NCBI GenBank assembly: GCA_020809705.1
Contig: CP085827.1
Span: forward strand, 1,860,001 to 1,924,000
Origin: Calonectria ilicicola
Lineage: Eukaryota > Ascomycota > Sordariomycetes > Hypocreales > Nectriaceae
Direction of reading: 5' to 3'
Length of the DNA: 64,000 bases
The position numbers were made by a program, and so were the translations under genes. The notes under the pieces are model-generated. The model worked only from the letters and a program-made list of their open reading frames with translations, made no database searches and was not told where the DNA came from. Positions 23,199 through 33,906 of the stretch are shown piece by piece. Every line of letters begins with the position of its first letter. The first letter of the stretch is position 1.

Positions 23199-24225
23199 GA
23201 TTGGATCTTAGAAGAAAGGAATGTTGGTGGCTTTGCCAGTTGAAGACGCACTAGCTACTGTAAGAGCGCGAGAATGCGATATTTATCATCACCAACCGAA
23301 TCACCATCACGCCTATATAACCGAATGTCATGCGACTAAACCGGCCGCCAACGTTCCATTCCGGACCATACTTTGGTATCTTGGCTCACCGAGGCGAGTT
23401 CGTGAATCACTGAAGCGAGCAACACCTTTACTTTCACGTGGTTGGACGAATTGGCTCCTATTCGAGACACGAAGTATCGGTGCCTAGCTGTTTTGGGACG
23501 CTCAAGCGAGTATCGCGGTTTTGATAACTGGATTTGGCATCTGTGAGCAGATTTGCAGGGAGTGGGTGGGCAGGTCCCGAACGAGTAAGCACACCCCTGC
23601 CCAATTCAGATATAGAAGCCGATCTATCGGATAGGGATACCTGCATGCTAAGGCTATATTTTGGACCATCTGGGTTAGTCCACCAATGGTGAACCATTTC
23701 CGGATGCGACATTTTCATGGATCCAACTGTGATGCAAGGGACTGAACGGTGTGAGTGGTGAGTGGTGAGTGAGAAATGTCGCTCAGTTGCATCTGCATAA
23801 TATAATTAAGTTATTTTAAGCTAAATTTAATTATACCACTAACAGTAATAGCGTGTATGTTATGCATCGCCGTATGCAGAATCCATGCTGGTCCTCTTCG
23901 GGCACCACGTTGTTGCAAATACCGATCCTTCACGCGGGATTCCCGCATCCATTCCGATAAGGCTAATGTGACTCTGGAATATTAGAATAGCCGAAGCTTA
24001 CTAAAGCGGTCTAATTACGGCAAACAAGTCGGAAAGCAAGAGCCGGCGGTCACGAATCGAGTAATAGTGGCTCAAGAACGACAACGGTGGTTTTGATCAT
24101 TGGAGTCGCAAGATTCATGTTCAACAACGAGTTAATGCTAATTAGAAGAGTAAATAAAAACCTTCGAAGATGGTCCATCTAACAACTATAAGATACAGAT
24201 ACATTTATCCTAGGTCGCAACGACT
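23199..24225. other. Intergenic region, about 1 kb
   Basis: It contains the promoter of the secreted-protein gene, a short (GTGAGTG)n-like tract near 23750-23775 and an AT-rich patch near 23800-23835. No coding sequence is recognised. Confidence 0.5.
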
Positions 24226-24823
24226 TTGGCCACTCAGATACACGATTTGAACCCAGAGTCTTGCCATCCATTTAACAATCATTGGTCGTATGGGGTGCGC
24301 TCGCAGTCCGACCACAAGGCTGGCGTTTTTATTCACGCAACTGGTGATGTTATAAATGGGTTTAGATTCGGGGCCAAGAGGAATTACGATTTTTATGATC
24401 AAGAGCACGACATTCCTACAAAGCGGGTCCCTTTGCAATGTGTTGGCGGCAAGTACTAGAATGAAAGTGCTATGCTTAACTACACTGAAATGAGGTTTGA
24501 CGATAAGCCAGTATGTGAATTCGAAAGTGGTATGTTCAAGGTAAAAGCCCCAGAGAAAACTTTGAACGATGAGGCCAGTTTAAATCCCTAGTCCAGCTGT
24601 CAGGGTCCAGAATAGGAGCATGGATTTAATTTACGCTCGTATAATTTGGATTCATGGACCGACATCAATTTTACAGATTACTTCTAGAAAGAAAGTCACT
24701 CAGAGGAATTGTCAGACCTGGATTATCGAGTCTGCAGACCAACTGGTTCTGGATGGCATCTTTAGCAATGATGTGGCAAGGTACCTCTGCGCCATGAAAC
24801 AGTTGGACACCAATGGGTTCTAA
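24226..24823 (+). pseudogene. Broken copy of a small fungal protein gene
   Basis: From 24226 a frame reads ESCHPFNNHWSYGVRSQ...FGAKRNYDFYDQ...PTKRVPLQ, then a TAG (24457-24459). The same frame then continues as NESAMLNYTEM...KPVCEFESG...KVKAPEKTLND to a second TAG. Coding resumes in another frame as KKVTQRNCQTWIIESADQLVLDGIFSNDVARYL, ending at 24823. There is no ATG at the start. The pieces look like consecutive parts of one compact protein that recurs in filamentous fungi without known function. Two stops, a frameshift and a missing start mark it as a pseudogene. An unseen intron could explain the frameshift but not both stops. Confidence 0.55.
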
Positions 24824-25442
24824 GGAGCGAGATGCATTTAATAATATCTACAGAGTTGTGATATCATTCCTGAAGAAGTGTATGTTTGATTATTGGAAAT
24901 TAAATCATCTCTGAGAAGCTTCAAACGTCGAGGATGGATAGGGAAACACGCACGTGTTCATCCAGGCAGACGCAGCTTTTTAAGGCGAGGGTAGAAACTT
25001 GGCTGATGGATGATTGAGTAAATATATGTGGCCATTTTTTAAGATGCTTCTTGTGGGGAAAACTTTTGGTGTTTTGTTTGTCATAAGCAAGGAACTGTTC
25101 TACACGTACTCCTCCCCCGTCTTAGTACGGCATCGTGGAATCTTGTATATAGGGCTGAAGTCCGAGAAAAAAAACAGTGATTACATACGCAATTCTAATT
25201 TAAATATATGCCATCCTTATTTTTTTTAAATTTTTTTTTACCCTTTCATCAGGAGTTGAATATCTATTCGCCATATTAATAAAACAAAATGCGGGAAAGA
25301 ATCCCACAATGACTTGGTGGCTGGCGATCACGTGGATCTAAATTAGCGTGTTTTGTGATTGTTTGTGGAGACACCACTAGCGTGAAGCGTACCATAACGC
25401 GTTAATCAGCGATTCAACACCGCGTGCCAGCTTTGTGCATCC
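24824..25442. other. Intergenic region
   Basis: It includes an AT-rich tract with T8-T9 runs near 25220-25245 and the promoter of the BTB gene. No gene is seen. Confidence 0.5.
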
Positions 25443-26488
25443 ATGACACAGTCTATTTCTATCGATGGGGGGTCGGCATCATCAAGAGGGAGTGCCTATC
25501 GGAATGACGCAGATGATGAAGAGCGCGATGTGGCAGTCACCTCCATCCATGCTTGCCTTTCGACGCTGCTTTTCAGTGAGAAGTACTCGGACATGACCAT
25601 TCGTTGCAAGGGACACGAATTTCATGCGCATCGCGCTATTGTTTGCACCCAGTCGCCGTTTTTTGGCAAGGCTCTTAATCACAACTTTAAGGTGCGCTCT
25701 CCCGCGGGCTCAATCGGGATTACTCGGAATTGCTGGAGCCTAATATCCCTCAGGAAGCCACAACCGGCATCGTCGACTTGCCAGAAGACAACCCAGAGAC
25801 TCTGCAGCGGTTTCTTGAGTTTCTCTACACAGGAAATTATACTGATAGACTTTCACCAAGCCAGAAAACCCCATCGGGTGTGAGTTTGATGTCTGCCAAA
25901 GATGTGAGGGATTGTCTCCAAAGTCCTCCTGGTGTAGGCTTAGATGAACCACTTTTGGAAAACGAGCCAGATTTCGAGGCGTATGACCCATCAGTGGAAG
26001 ATGAAGTGGGGCCAGAGGTCGGTCCTGAGGATACCCTGATGGAGCTTGAGGAAGACGAGGCTCTGGAGGACCCAGAGGAAGCGAACCCTGGGCCCCGGCG
26101 CCAACCGAGCCCGACACCGGAATATGATGCAGATCTGCTACGCCCATCAAGTATGCGGGATGATTTTTTCACCCACCTTCGCCTATATGTCATGGCGGAC
26201 AAATACCATGTGCCTGCACTTGGATTGTTAGCCAGAGACCGCTTTTATCGTGCGGCTGAGGCTAAGTGGGAAGAGTGCGATTTCTTTGTAGATGTTGTCG
26301 ATGAACTCTACTGCTTCACTCCTCCGACAGACACGGCTATGCGTGAAATAGTATGCCGGCTTGTGGGAAATCAAATTCGTCGCAAAGAAATTAGAGATAA
26401 GATGCGGCCTGCTCTTACTAAGCATGGCGAATTTGCCGTTGGTGTTATGGAGTACATGATGTATCACGAGGATTTGGAGTGGGAATAA
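25443..26488 (+). CDS. BTB/POZ domain protein
   Basis: Two exons, 25443-25691 and 25754-26488, with a 62-bp intron, give 327 aa. The BTB fold starts at about residue 38: LLFSEKYSDMTIRCKGHEFHAHRAIVCTQSPFF, then across the intron GIVDLPEDNPETLQRFLEFLYTGNY. This is the classic pattern of secreted or nuclear-independent fungal BTB proteins that dimerise and may act as Cullin-3 adaptors. A long acidic, Pro-rich insert (about residues 140-200, PEVGPEDTLMELEEDEALED) separates the last BTB helices, which continue as LYVMADKYHVPALGLLARDRF. No second domain (Kelch, MATH) is present. Its target is unknown. Confidence 0.88.
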
Positions 26489-27118
26489 GTCGGGCGAATG
26501 CATCCAAATTTGTCACAGGGAACATCATCATCACCTTTGTGCATGTATAAGTTAGTTCCTAGCGATTCTGTTATAGATTGTGCCAATTTTGGCACTGATC
26601 GCGTCGCCTTAGCTTAGCTTACAGCAGTTGGAAAGTGATCCAGGTTCAGAAGAAGTTATCAACAATGCATGCTCAATTTTTCCAAAGCTGTTGACCAGTG
26701 GCAAAGCTTTAAAATCAGCAAAGGCACGTGCTGGAAATCTCGTCCTCTCAAAGCCTGTGTCAGTGCTGAATAAGTAAGATACACACAAGTCCCTGGCTGG
26801 GAATGATTATTAGTTCGCCCCATACCCACCAATTCAATCGCGCCATTCGACCACATGGCAAGTGTGCAATATATCAATAGCCCAACATGCATGCTCCAAC
26901 ATTTTTCTACATGCGATCGGAGAACATCGCACCATGCCTCCAAAACTGTGAGTCGTTGCCCATTCATGAGGGATGCTGTTTATTGACAGACCAGTCGCAA
27001 AGATGGCGCGAAAGCGTCCCAGCCCAGCAAGGCGCCCGAACACCAATTGTACGCGCGGTAGTCGCTCTCAAAACTTCGAATAGTTCGGAGATAGCTTGTA
27101 TGCTAACCATGGAACAGT
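26489..27118. other. Intergenic region before the phospholipase gene
   Basis: No convincing gene. It could hide an upstream exon of the phospholipase, whose N-terminus is shorter than usual, but no clean donor/acceptor pair was found. Confidence 0.4.
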
Positions 27119-29047
27119 ATGGTCGGAGATCCGCTGAGTCCGGGTGGACGTGATGTTGAAAATAGAGGCGTCTTCGCGCGACTCTGGATGAGTTTTTGGC
27201 AAAACTGCATCAAAGCTGCGTTCCCGGAAGCTATTCAAGACATTAAAATTATATTTGGCATGTCTGCACTTAAGACGCGCGTTGGTTTGGAGATCAGAAA
27301 CCCATTGGTTCATCCAGAGATTGCAAAGCTTGCAGAGGTACGCCGAGGACTACACCTAAGCCTGGACGAACAAGCGTTTATCATAAAACGGAAAGCAGTG
27401 GTAAGACTCGCTTTCGCAAAGTACCTGGATCTCAACCCGGCCGATGTACACCGCGATGATGTTCCCGTTATCGCTTTCGGTGGTAGCGGGGGAGGATTTC
27501 GTGCCATGATCGGATGCTTGGGCTACGGTGCAGAGATGAAGGTGACCGGTTTCTGGGATTGTATCTCATATGTTGCCGGGGTGTCTGGGGCGTGCTGGGC
27601 GCTCGCTGCGTATTACAAGCTTGGGCAGTGCGATATGGACACAGTCATTGATCATTGCAAGCACAGGCTCTCGCCATATCATCCACTGTCGGGTGACGCC
27701 ATTCGCGCCATGCTCAGTGCACCTGGCGGAGCCAAGATCACGCTTGGACCTTTGATACAGAAAAGAAAAACAGGACTTCACATCGTCATGATGGATTACT
27801 ATTCCGTATTTACAAGCGGATGGATATTTTTCCAGGGCGACCTGGTGCAACACCCAATGCCCAGCCCTTATAGAGCGCTTCTCGGCCCAGAGCACCGTAC
27901 CTGGAACAAGTTTTCGAGCTTTCGAGAGTACATTGACGAGGGCCAAGAGCCGATGCCGATCATGACGGCTATAAGACATGAACGACCACGAGAAACATGG
28001 GCTCGTAAGGATCGTCCTTTTGAAGAGCCCCAGCAAGCAGCCGGGGAAAAAATGGAGCCTCCCGATGCATGGTACCAGTGGTTTGAGATGACACCTTACG
28101 AAGTTGGATGTGATGAAATCCAGGCATGGGTGCCCACTTGGGGCTTCGGTCGTCCATTTAGTCGAGGAAGATCCACAATGCATCTTCCAGAGCAGTCCTT
28201 GTCATTGCTCCTCGGCCTTGCAACTAGTGCACCAGCGGCACCTCTCACATCCTATCTTTCTACCGTGGATAGAAATCTTTCGACCGGCGTTTTTGGTAGA
28301 TCAATTCGTAAAATGGCCCGGGGGGTGTCCAAGCTCTGGGGTAAACAAGGGACAGAAGATTTCGAGAACCATCACCCGCTTCACGCTTGCGATGAGCACA
28401 ACTTCATGTATCAATTTTCACCACCTGAGGCTGGCAAAAATACATCGCCTGGTTTGGAGAATTCGCGCACTATTCAACTCATTGATAGTGGCATGGACAA
28501 CAACTGTCCCACCTACGTCTTGCTCCACCCCCATCGAGAAACCGATATCATCATCAACATGGACGCATCTAGCGACGTCCAAAAGGATTCTTTCCAGGAG
28601 AGAGTGGATCAAATTGGGAGTCGCCGAGGGCTTAAGTTTACAAAAAGGCATGAGAATACACCCAGCGAGGACTCTAAGGATCCTAATCGCTATGAGGGCA
28701 TGTATGCTCAGATCTATGATGGAGTACCTTGTGAGCGCCCTCCTGTCGTGGTTGACTCATATGGTCGAACCGTCACAAACCCGCCAGCCCCGACTTTCCC
28801 CAATGAATGCACGATGATATACATGCCTTTACTGCCGAACGAAGGTGTGGTTCCAGACTTTGATCCGTCCACAACCAAATTTTCAGGTTCTTATAATCTA
28901 GTATGGGAACCGGAGCAGGTCGAGATGCTCGTTAATGTGTGCAAAGCTAATTTTAGAGCTGGAGAGGCAAGTTTGAAGGAGGTCTTGCGTGAGGTGTGGA
29001 TGAAGAAGAAGGAGAAACGAGAGAGCGCCCAAAGCAAGAGTGTGTGA
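27119..29047 (+). CDS. Cytosolic phospholipase A2 (PLA2_B/lysophospholipase catalytic domain)
   Basis: An uninterrupted 642-aa frame from the ATG at 27119. It shows the hallmarks of group IV phospholipases: a glycine-rich oxyanion loop GGSGGGFRAM (121-130), the nucleophile elbow GVSGACW (154-160, Ser156) and the acid motif IDSGMDNNCPTYVLL (Asp456 of the Ser-Asp dyad), followed by ETDIIINMDASSDV. The enzyme hydrolyses acyl chains from phospholipids or lysophospholipids. There is no signal peptide, which separates it from the secreted fungal phospholipase B. Fungal relatives usually have a longer N-terminal region, so the start may be incomplete or this is a short form. The C-terminus is Lys/Glu-rich. 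Confidence 0.88.
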   Translation: MVGDPLSPGGRDVENRGVFARLWMSFWQNCIKAAFPEAIQDIKIIFGMSALKTRVGLEIRNPLVHPEIAKLAEVRRGLHLSLDEQAFIIKRKAVVRLAFAKYLDLNPADVHRDDVPVIAFGGSGGGFRAMIGCLGYGAEMKVTGFWDCISYVAGVSGACWALAAYYKLGQCDMDTVIDHCKHRLSPYHPLSGDAIRAMLSAPGGAKITLGPLIQKRKTGLHIVMMDYYSVFTSGWIFFQGDLVQHPMPSPYRALLGPEHRTWNKFSSFREYIDEGQEPMPIMTAIRHERPRETWARKDRPFEEPQQAAGEKMEPPDAWYQWFEMTPYEVGCDEIQAWVPTWGFGRPFSRGRSTMHLPEQSLSLLLGLATSAPAAPLTSYLSTVDRNLSTGVFGRSIRKMARGVSKLWGKQGTEDFENHHPLHACDEHNFMYQFSPPEAGKNTSPGLENSRTIQLIDSGMDNNCPTYVLLHPHRETDIIINMDASSDVQKDSFQERVDQIGSRRGLKFTKRHENTPSEDSKDPNRYEGMYAQIYDGVPCERPPVVVDSYGRTVTNPPAPTFPNECTMIYMPLLPNEGVVPDFDPSTTKFSGSYNLVWEPEQVEMLVNVCKANFRAGEASLKEVLREVWMKKKEKRESAQSKSV

Positions 29048-29350
29048 GCTTTCATTTAGTGCTAAGAGTTAATCAAGAGATACAGATAATTACACAAGAT
29101 GCAGTTAAATTTGGATCGAGGCTAATATAATCATTTATTTCCATAATGATGCAGGTTACCTGTCAACTACATTTGTTTCCTTAAAAGTAGCTAAGGCCAA
29201 GACTGTATGTACTAGAACCTGTATTGCATATTTGACGATCATGTTTCTCTTAATAAATCCCGAGACGGTATGTAGAGTATTGACTAACTAGAATAACTCA
29301 AGAATGTACCGACGGGATATTTTGAATATCGCCCAAATGGTAAACAATGT
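29048..29350. other. Convergent intergenic region
   Basis: Tail-to-tail space between the phospholipase and an F-box-like gene, probably holding both 3' ends. Nothing else is seen. Confidence 0.5.
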
Positions 29351-30745
29351 TTATGAAAGACAGTACTTTGCCAGTGATGTCCAGTCCCTGTTTGAAAAGT
29401 TCAAACCAGCTGCTTTGAACTCGGTTTGGATAGAATTAAACTGTTCTTCCTGCAGCGCATCTTGGCTATGCGTCCAGTCTGCATGAATATTGACTGTCTT
29501 AAGTGACGGAAACTTTTTGGGTGCAGCGTGCGCCAGAGCCATCAAATCTTCAAAGATGTGGCGATGGGCTCCGCTAAGTTCGAAATGCTTCAAGGACTGC
29601 GGCAAGCCGTTTACTAGCAACCCGCCATCGGTCCACGTGTCGTCGTCATTTTCGGCGTACACGCAAGTGCCTGTCACGCGCAAGATTTCCAGAACCTCTA
29701 AGCCTTGCATGTCACCAAAAACTGCGTCCGCATCAAGGTCCTCGTCGTACCATTCGCACTCACTGAGGTCCATTTCAAATCGGCGCAGCGTCTTGCCATG
29801 GCCATTGTCCACCAGTGCCTGGATGGCATGCCGAGGGTAAAACTCATCGCCCGAAAGCCCCTGTGACACTGTCGCGGAGCCGCATCCATAACCGAAATAT
29901 TCAAGTGGCCCGCATGCCTTTAGCAGGTGTACCAAGTCGTCTTGAACAAAGGCACTGTGTCTCACCCGGAGCTCACGAACGCTGCTCAGAGCTCCAGGTG
30001 GCAATTCTGTACCTAGGCAGGCAAATAATTCCAGTTGTCGCAAGTTTGGCATTAGCTTTATGAACGGTGCCATAGCATCGAGGTCGAAGCCATACTCGGT
30101 GTCCCAATGCTCAAGGCTTAGTCGCCGGACCGATGGAAGCAATGGGGGCAACGAGGCAGCTTCTGTAGCCATTTTCAGCAAAGAACTACCCTCAATGTCG
30201 TCATCGGGAGAGGCAGCAATAACTGTGTGGAGTTCTTCGAGCTTCGGCAGATGTGCCAGCAAAGCCAGAACCCACGTCATTTCGGGCTCATTACCACCAA
30301 CACCCACTTCGCCACACTCTGCACCTTTTTCTATCAGGCCGAGGCGCTCAGCAGCTGCATTGAAAAAGTCCACATCATCTTCCGTCAAGTCGAACTCATC
30401 CGTCGCAAAGTCGGTAAGTTCAATTTTATACCCAACAGCGGCAAGATCTGGTCGTCTGGCTATGGTTCGCGCAAAAAGGGGCAGGCCATCTGACCCTTGT
30501 GCGTCCACATGGAGCTGATGGTGAAGTATTGGCTGGGCGATATCGCGCATTCGCTTTGAAGTAAGGCATAGATTTGCCAAGCATTTCGCCTGCGCCTTGC
30601 GCCGCTGCTCTTGTTGGTAGATGTCGCCCCCGCACTCTGCTGCATATTTTGGTCCAGTGCCGTTCTTCTGGCAGTGACTGCACAAGCTGCGGCACACTAG
30701 CGTAAGCACCTCGTTTGGGAGATCGAGTAGTCGCTCCGGAGCCAT
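29351..30745 (-). CDS. F-box-like protein with leucine-rich C-terminus
   Basis: A single exon of 464 aa from the ATG at 30745-30743; a further nine codons are open upstream but begin with TTG. The first 25 residues, MAPERLLDLPNEVLTLVCRSLC, match the LP-x-E-[IVL] start of an F-box. A Cys/His-containing insert follows (CSHCQKNGTGPKYAAEC), then CLANLCLTSKRMRDIAQPILHHQL, the second half of the F-box fold. The rest has leucine-rich repeat spacing (LRQLELFACLG, LSSVRELRVRH, LEVLEILRVTG) without catalytic motifs. F-box proteins link substrates to SCF ubiquitin ligases through Skp1; the LRR part would choose the substrate. The partner is unknown. Confidence 0.85.
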   Translation of the reverse strand: MAPERLLDLPNEVLTLVCRSLCSHCQKNGTGPKYAAECGGDIYQQEQRRKAQAKCLANLCLTSKRMRDIAQPILHHQLHVDAQGSDGLPLFARTIARRPDLAAVGYKIELTDFATDEFDLTEDDVDFFNAAAERLGLIEKGAECGEVGVGGNEPEMTWVLALLAHLPKLEELHTVIAASPDDDIEGSSLLKMATEAASLPPLLPSVRRLSLEHWDTEYGFDLDAMAPFIKLMPNLRQLELFACLGTELPPGALSSVRELRVRHSAFVQDDLVHLLKACGPLEYFGYGCGSATVSQGLSGDEFYPRHAIQALVDNGHGKTLRRFEMDLSECEWYDEDLDADAVFGDMQGLEVLEILRVTGTCVYAENDDDTWTDGGLLVNGLPQSLKHFELSGAHRHIFEDLMALAHAAPKKFPSLKTVNIHADWTHSQDALQEEQFNSIQTEFKAAGLNFSNRDWTSLAKYCLS

Positions 30746-31417
30746 TGGAGTCTTTTGGTCAGTTTTCGTCAATGAAGGGGTGATAGGTGCAAAAAAAGGC
30801 CCTCAAGCAACTGGAGGTGGAGATATTAAACGTCCGATACGAGATCGTTCAACAGCCACATCCTCTACCCTAGCCAACATAGTGTAGAACATTTGTTGGT
30901 CCTGGTACGAGCGGAGGATCAACAATTCTAACCGCATCCGGGCAGTCTGCCTGGCTAGCTCCCCCACCAAATTGAACCTCCAGTGAGGAGCAGCCTAAAC
31001 TAGCACCCGGACTAGCGTAGCGCGCTCTATTTCTGGGTTGATAAATTGCGTGTAAGCACTAAATTTGTCCATTTAGGGAGGTCAACTGGCGCTGACCGCT
31101 AGCCTGCAATGCCTCAAACCAAATATAGGGCGGTAAAAAGTAATCAAACGGCGGGAAACGGCTATTGAGTGACACATTACATCAACGATGCAAATAATTA
31201 CTGTATTTTTGATGCCATCTGTAATAAATAGCGAGACATTTTCTTGAAAAACAAAGCCCTAAGGCAGATTCAACTCGCACATCATGGCCTATGCCGCTCT
31301 CAAAAGCAAATAAATCTCCCTCACCGAATACTCCACTCCCTCCTTAGGTTGAAAGGTGTTCGTTCGGATGGCCTTTTTGTCCCCATTTGGTGATGGTCTA
31401 GTTAGTGATCAGCTCGA
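30746..31417. other. Intergenic region, about 670 bp
   Basis: Promoter of the F-box-like gene on the left and 3' end of the esterase gene on the right, both read leftward. No coding signal is seen. Confidence 0.5.
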
Positions 31418-33113
31418 TCACGGTTGGCATGAAAAGCTACTAAATTTCGTGGGATCTCCACCCCCAAATCGAGCCTTCTGTGGATATGGACACAAGGGGC
31501 GTTCAAACTTTTGCCCTCGAGCATCAGAAAAGCTAACAGGCACCATATTTGGTGCTATGTTATCCTCAACCCAAGCCCGCGGTTTTCCAAAGGCAGTGGT
31601 TGGCTGGGCGTGGTTGCCACCCAAACAATGACCTAAGCCGGGAACCTCGAAATGTCTATAGAAGTCGTTGACATCAGGAAATCGAGAGGCTACTGATTTG
31701 TAGTAGTGTGCTGTGCCTTTGGGTGGTATAAACTGATCCTCCTATACTTTGTTAGCAGCGGCTCAAGAAGTGCGCGCTGGTTCTTCCAAGATGCCAACTT
31801 TGGGCACTTACCAGACCATGAAATGTTAAAAGCTTTCCTCCTACATTTTTAAATTCTGACAAATCCGGGTTATTTGTATTAATCAAGGAAGCATATTCAG
31901 AAATAGCAATGTGGAAAAGACGATCAAATTCCTGGTGGGAAATAGTGCTGAGGTCGATGGATTGATTTTTGGCGTAAAAGTAACTGATGCCGTGGACTGA
32001 TAGCGACTCGGGAACACCCACGCAAGTTCCATTGTGACAACTAGTAGCGGCTGTTGATGGCCCGTATTTTCCGCCTTTGATATTTGCGGCAAACCCAAGC
32101 CCATACCACAAAACGTGGCCATCCGAGGCTCGGGGACCCGACCAGGTAGCATTGGCAATCATTGCCGTTTCTTTACTTAGATAAATGTCTCCTTCTTCCT
32201 TGGGACATTCAACTAATTTGCCAACATTTGAGAAGGGGTCGAAATTGCAAGCCTCCACGTCCGAAATCACGCCATCAACCACGCCATCTAGATCATCACA
32301 GGCTGCTACAGCCGCCTTCGATAAATAGTCAAATTCACAAGGATGAGGATAGTGGCCGAGTTGGTTCATGACAAACTGGGGCCAGTAGCCACTCATGACA
32401 ATCTCACCCCAATTGATAGCCGGTGCCGACGCTACAATGCCATCATACGCAAGAGGATAGCGTTGAGCAAGCATAAGCCCCTGGCGCCCTCCTTGAGAAC
32501 ACCCACTGAAATACGAGTATTTTTGTGGTTTTCCATAAAAGTCTCTGATCAGGGATTTGGCAATGATGGCCTAGATGATAATTAATGCCAATAAGACTAA
32601 TTCCCAGCGTTCGATTTATCTTACCTCATCGTTTAAGGCCACAGATGCAAAATTTTGAAGTGCAAAAAGATTCACATTTCCGGGACTAACAAACGCCCAG
32701 TCTTCAGGTGACATCGAATTACCGAGCCCAGCGTCTGTAGAAACTGTTGCGTATCCCTCGGCGAGTGCCACAGTCATAAGGAGGTCAGTGAGCAGGAATC
32801 GGCCAGCGACCCAACCTCCACCGCCTACAGCTTGGAGTCTCTCATTCCAATCATTTAATGGGAGCCATGTTTCAACATAAATTGAATCATCTTGGCCAGG
32901 GTGTGTGTATTGGACGGTAACATTACAGAATGTCGCGTTTTGAAGAGATACGCCTGGGTGGTTGAAGCTGTACTCTTGCGGCACAGTTAGAGAATAATTG
33001 GTGACAGTCTGCGCTGTCATGGATAAGATGTCTGCTCCATAAAGATTGGGCTGTGAAAAGGTAGACAAGGAGCAGATCGGGGGAGAGATCGCAAATGGGT
33101 ATTGTGGAAACAT
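31418..33113 (-). CDS. Tannase/feruloyl esterase family hydrolase
   Basis: Three exons, 33113-32625, 32570-31812 and 31741-31418, with introns of 54 and 70 bp, give 523 aa. It carries the family's nucleophile motif GCSQGGRQ (Ser188) preceded by Cys187. After the second intron the acid (HGLEDQFIPP) and the base followed by cysteine (GLGHC) complete the CS-D-HC arrangement, in which a disulfide ties Ser and His neighbourhoods together. The family cleaves gallate or hydroxycinnamate esters of plant polymers outside the cell. No convincing signal peptide is present at this ATG (MFPQYPFAISPPICS), so a short upstream exon carrying it may be missing from the model. Several N-glycosylation sequons support secretion. 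Confidence 0.88.
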
Positions 33114-33906
33114 TAGTGCTAAGATTTAGTGAAGATCGCCCACAAAGTACATGAAGTCAAAGATAAGTTGCAGGGACTCGGTGCATTGGAGATAAAATCC
33201 CCATCATGATTCAGAGCAAAGCGCCGATCATGGATGGCCAATTCTTTCGTAAGCAATTATGGATAAGAGCTTAATCAAATCCAGTATACGAGCTAAACGA
33301 TGGAAGGAGGATTGCTTTATTGGCTGGACAAACAACCAATCTCGACCGATTTGGCAACTCCCGAGGCCTGTTCAGCTTACGCTGCATGGCACTTCAGTAC
33401 CAATACCGCCCAACGAGCTCCCATTGCCTTAGCCGGATTTCGGCCATGTGGCGGGTCCGAAGGCCTGGCTTCCATTCTATCATAATTGAAAATTAACTAT
33501 TCTCCAGCACAAGCCACGCCCACTATTTCGGGAAGCACTAGCAAATATGACAAAAATGATGATGCTGTTGAAGAACCATTGGCTCCGTTCCCACGTCACC
33601 TACTGGCAAATGCCCAGATAGACAATGCAACTTTTCAGAGGTGTCAATCCATCTCCGTTAGTAATCAATTCAGCCCGTACAAGTCCGATGCATCATTTTC
33701 TCAATCAGGCAATGCGCTTGATTAGTCAACTTCTTGGCCAATGTAATGGTCCGCCATGTTTCACTGCCAGTATGTGCTTTTTATTTGCACATTTGAAAAG
33801 TTTTCTCCTCTTTCATGATCTATCCTATCTCGAGACACTCCAATCCCCCAATCTCAGCAAGCTACTTCACAGTCGGTCGATAGACTTTGGGAATTTGGTT
33901 ACAGTC
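33114..33906. other. Divergent intergenic region
   Basis: It lies between the esterase (leftward) and an F-box-like gene (rightward). It may hold an upstream exon of the esterase with its signal peptide; I could not place one with confidence. Short open frames here have no recognisable content. Confidence 0.4.
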
